Shown here: piece after piece, positions 18,009 through 18,062 of the stretch
Layout of the letters: every line of letters starts with the position of its first letter
How positions within the stretch are numbered: the stretch's first letter is position 1
Assembly: GCA_036940085.1 (NCBI GenBank)
Contig: JALLBK010000212.1
Coordinates: 1 to 18,062 of the forward strand
Length of the DNA stretch: 18,062 bases
DNA from: Discostella pseudostelligera
Lineage: Eukaryota > Bacillariophyta > Thalassiosirophyceae > Thalassiosirales > Thalassiosiraceae
Direction: 5' to 3'
Translations under genes and position numbers: made by a program
The notes under the pieces: model-generated
What the model was told of the DNA's origin: nothing
Database searches by the model: none
The model's input: the letters and a program-made list of their open reading frames with translations, nothing else

Positions 18009-18062
18009 TGTACTGTCTGTACCACTGTCTGTACTGTCTGTACCACTGTCTGTACTGTCTGT
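18009..18062. repeat. 21-bp tandem repeat at the window edge
   Basis: A 21-bp unit made of TGTACTGTCTG followed by TACCACTGTC occurs at 18009-18029 and 18030-18050, then 12 bases of a third copy run off the end of the window. The copies are identical. The array sits just upstream of the ATG of the decayed transposase on the minus strand, where it reads ACAGACAGT-rich, so it may be subterminal repeat sequence of the element. Its full length cannot be seen. Confidence 0.85.

Noticed and set aside
1..18062. tRNA, rRNA, CRISPR array or bacterial operon
   Set aside because: By eye, no clover-leaf, rRNA-like stretch, spaced palindromic repeats or Shine-Dalgarno-linked gene clusters were seen; tRNAscan or Rfam would be needed to exclude small RNAs fully.

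Overview
The window looks like nuclear DNA of a diatom, most likely a centric one. Four things point there. The genes are dense, and their introns are short (77-90 nt) with GTGAGT-, GTAAGT- or GTATGT-like donors. One gene starts with a diatom-type bipartite plastid presequence (VAG|FVNP, an ASAFAP-like cleavage site). Another encodes an LRR protein with a C-terminal Cys cap (CTCCTVCC) of a kind I associate with diatoms. A third encodes a secreted EGF-like protein resembling the SIG1/Ocm1 mastigoneme family, which centric diatoms are expected to use on flagellated sperm. No organism name can be read from the sequence, so this assignment is inference. No rRNA, tRNA, CRISPR or prokaryotic feature was seen.

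Layout: (1) 44-262, the last recognisable exon of a UBE2S-like ubiquitin-conjugating enzyme on +. (2) 714-2285, a two-exon transmembrane LRR protein on +. (3) 2386-6641, a five-exon sorting nexin (PX plus BAR-like) on -, convergent with the LRR gene and only 100 bp from it. (4) A 377-bp divergent promoter with nine YCGCC cores. (5) 7019-8950, a single-exon aspartyl/asparaginyl beta-hydroxylase-like protein on +. (6) 9390-12062, a five-exon secreted EGF-like protein on +. (7) 12437-12856, a small plastid-targeted single-span membrane protein on -, with a palindromic TGACGT/ACGTCA module upstream. (8) 13387-14703, a proteasome alpha-subunit-like protein with an N-terminal signal peptide on -. 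(9) A GC-rich gap with repeated CACGTG and GGCGCGCC motifs. (10) 15397-18003, a decayed ORF on - that reads like a DDE transposase of a P-element-like type, broken by TGA stops and frameshifts. (11) A 21-bp tandem repeat at the right edge.

I rebuilt the spliced genes by hand from codon phase, donor/acceptor sites and protein continuity. All inferred junctions keep frame; one acceptor, in the sorting nexin, is ambiguous by 9 nt. The genes do not form an operon-like unit. One neighbour pair is suggestive: a member of the EGF-domain beta-hydroxylase family lies just upstream of a gene for an EGF-domain protein, but the hydroxylase shows no ER signal.

The items most worth following are the secretory proteasome-alpha-like protein, the undescribed-looking transposase family, the palindromic bZIP-type promoter module, and the orphan plastid membrane protein.
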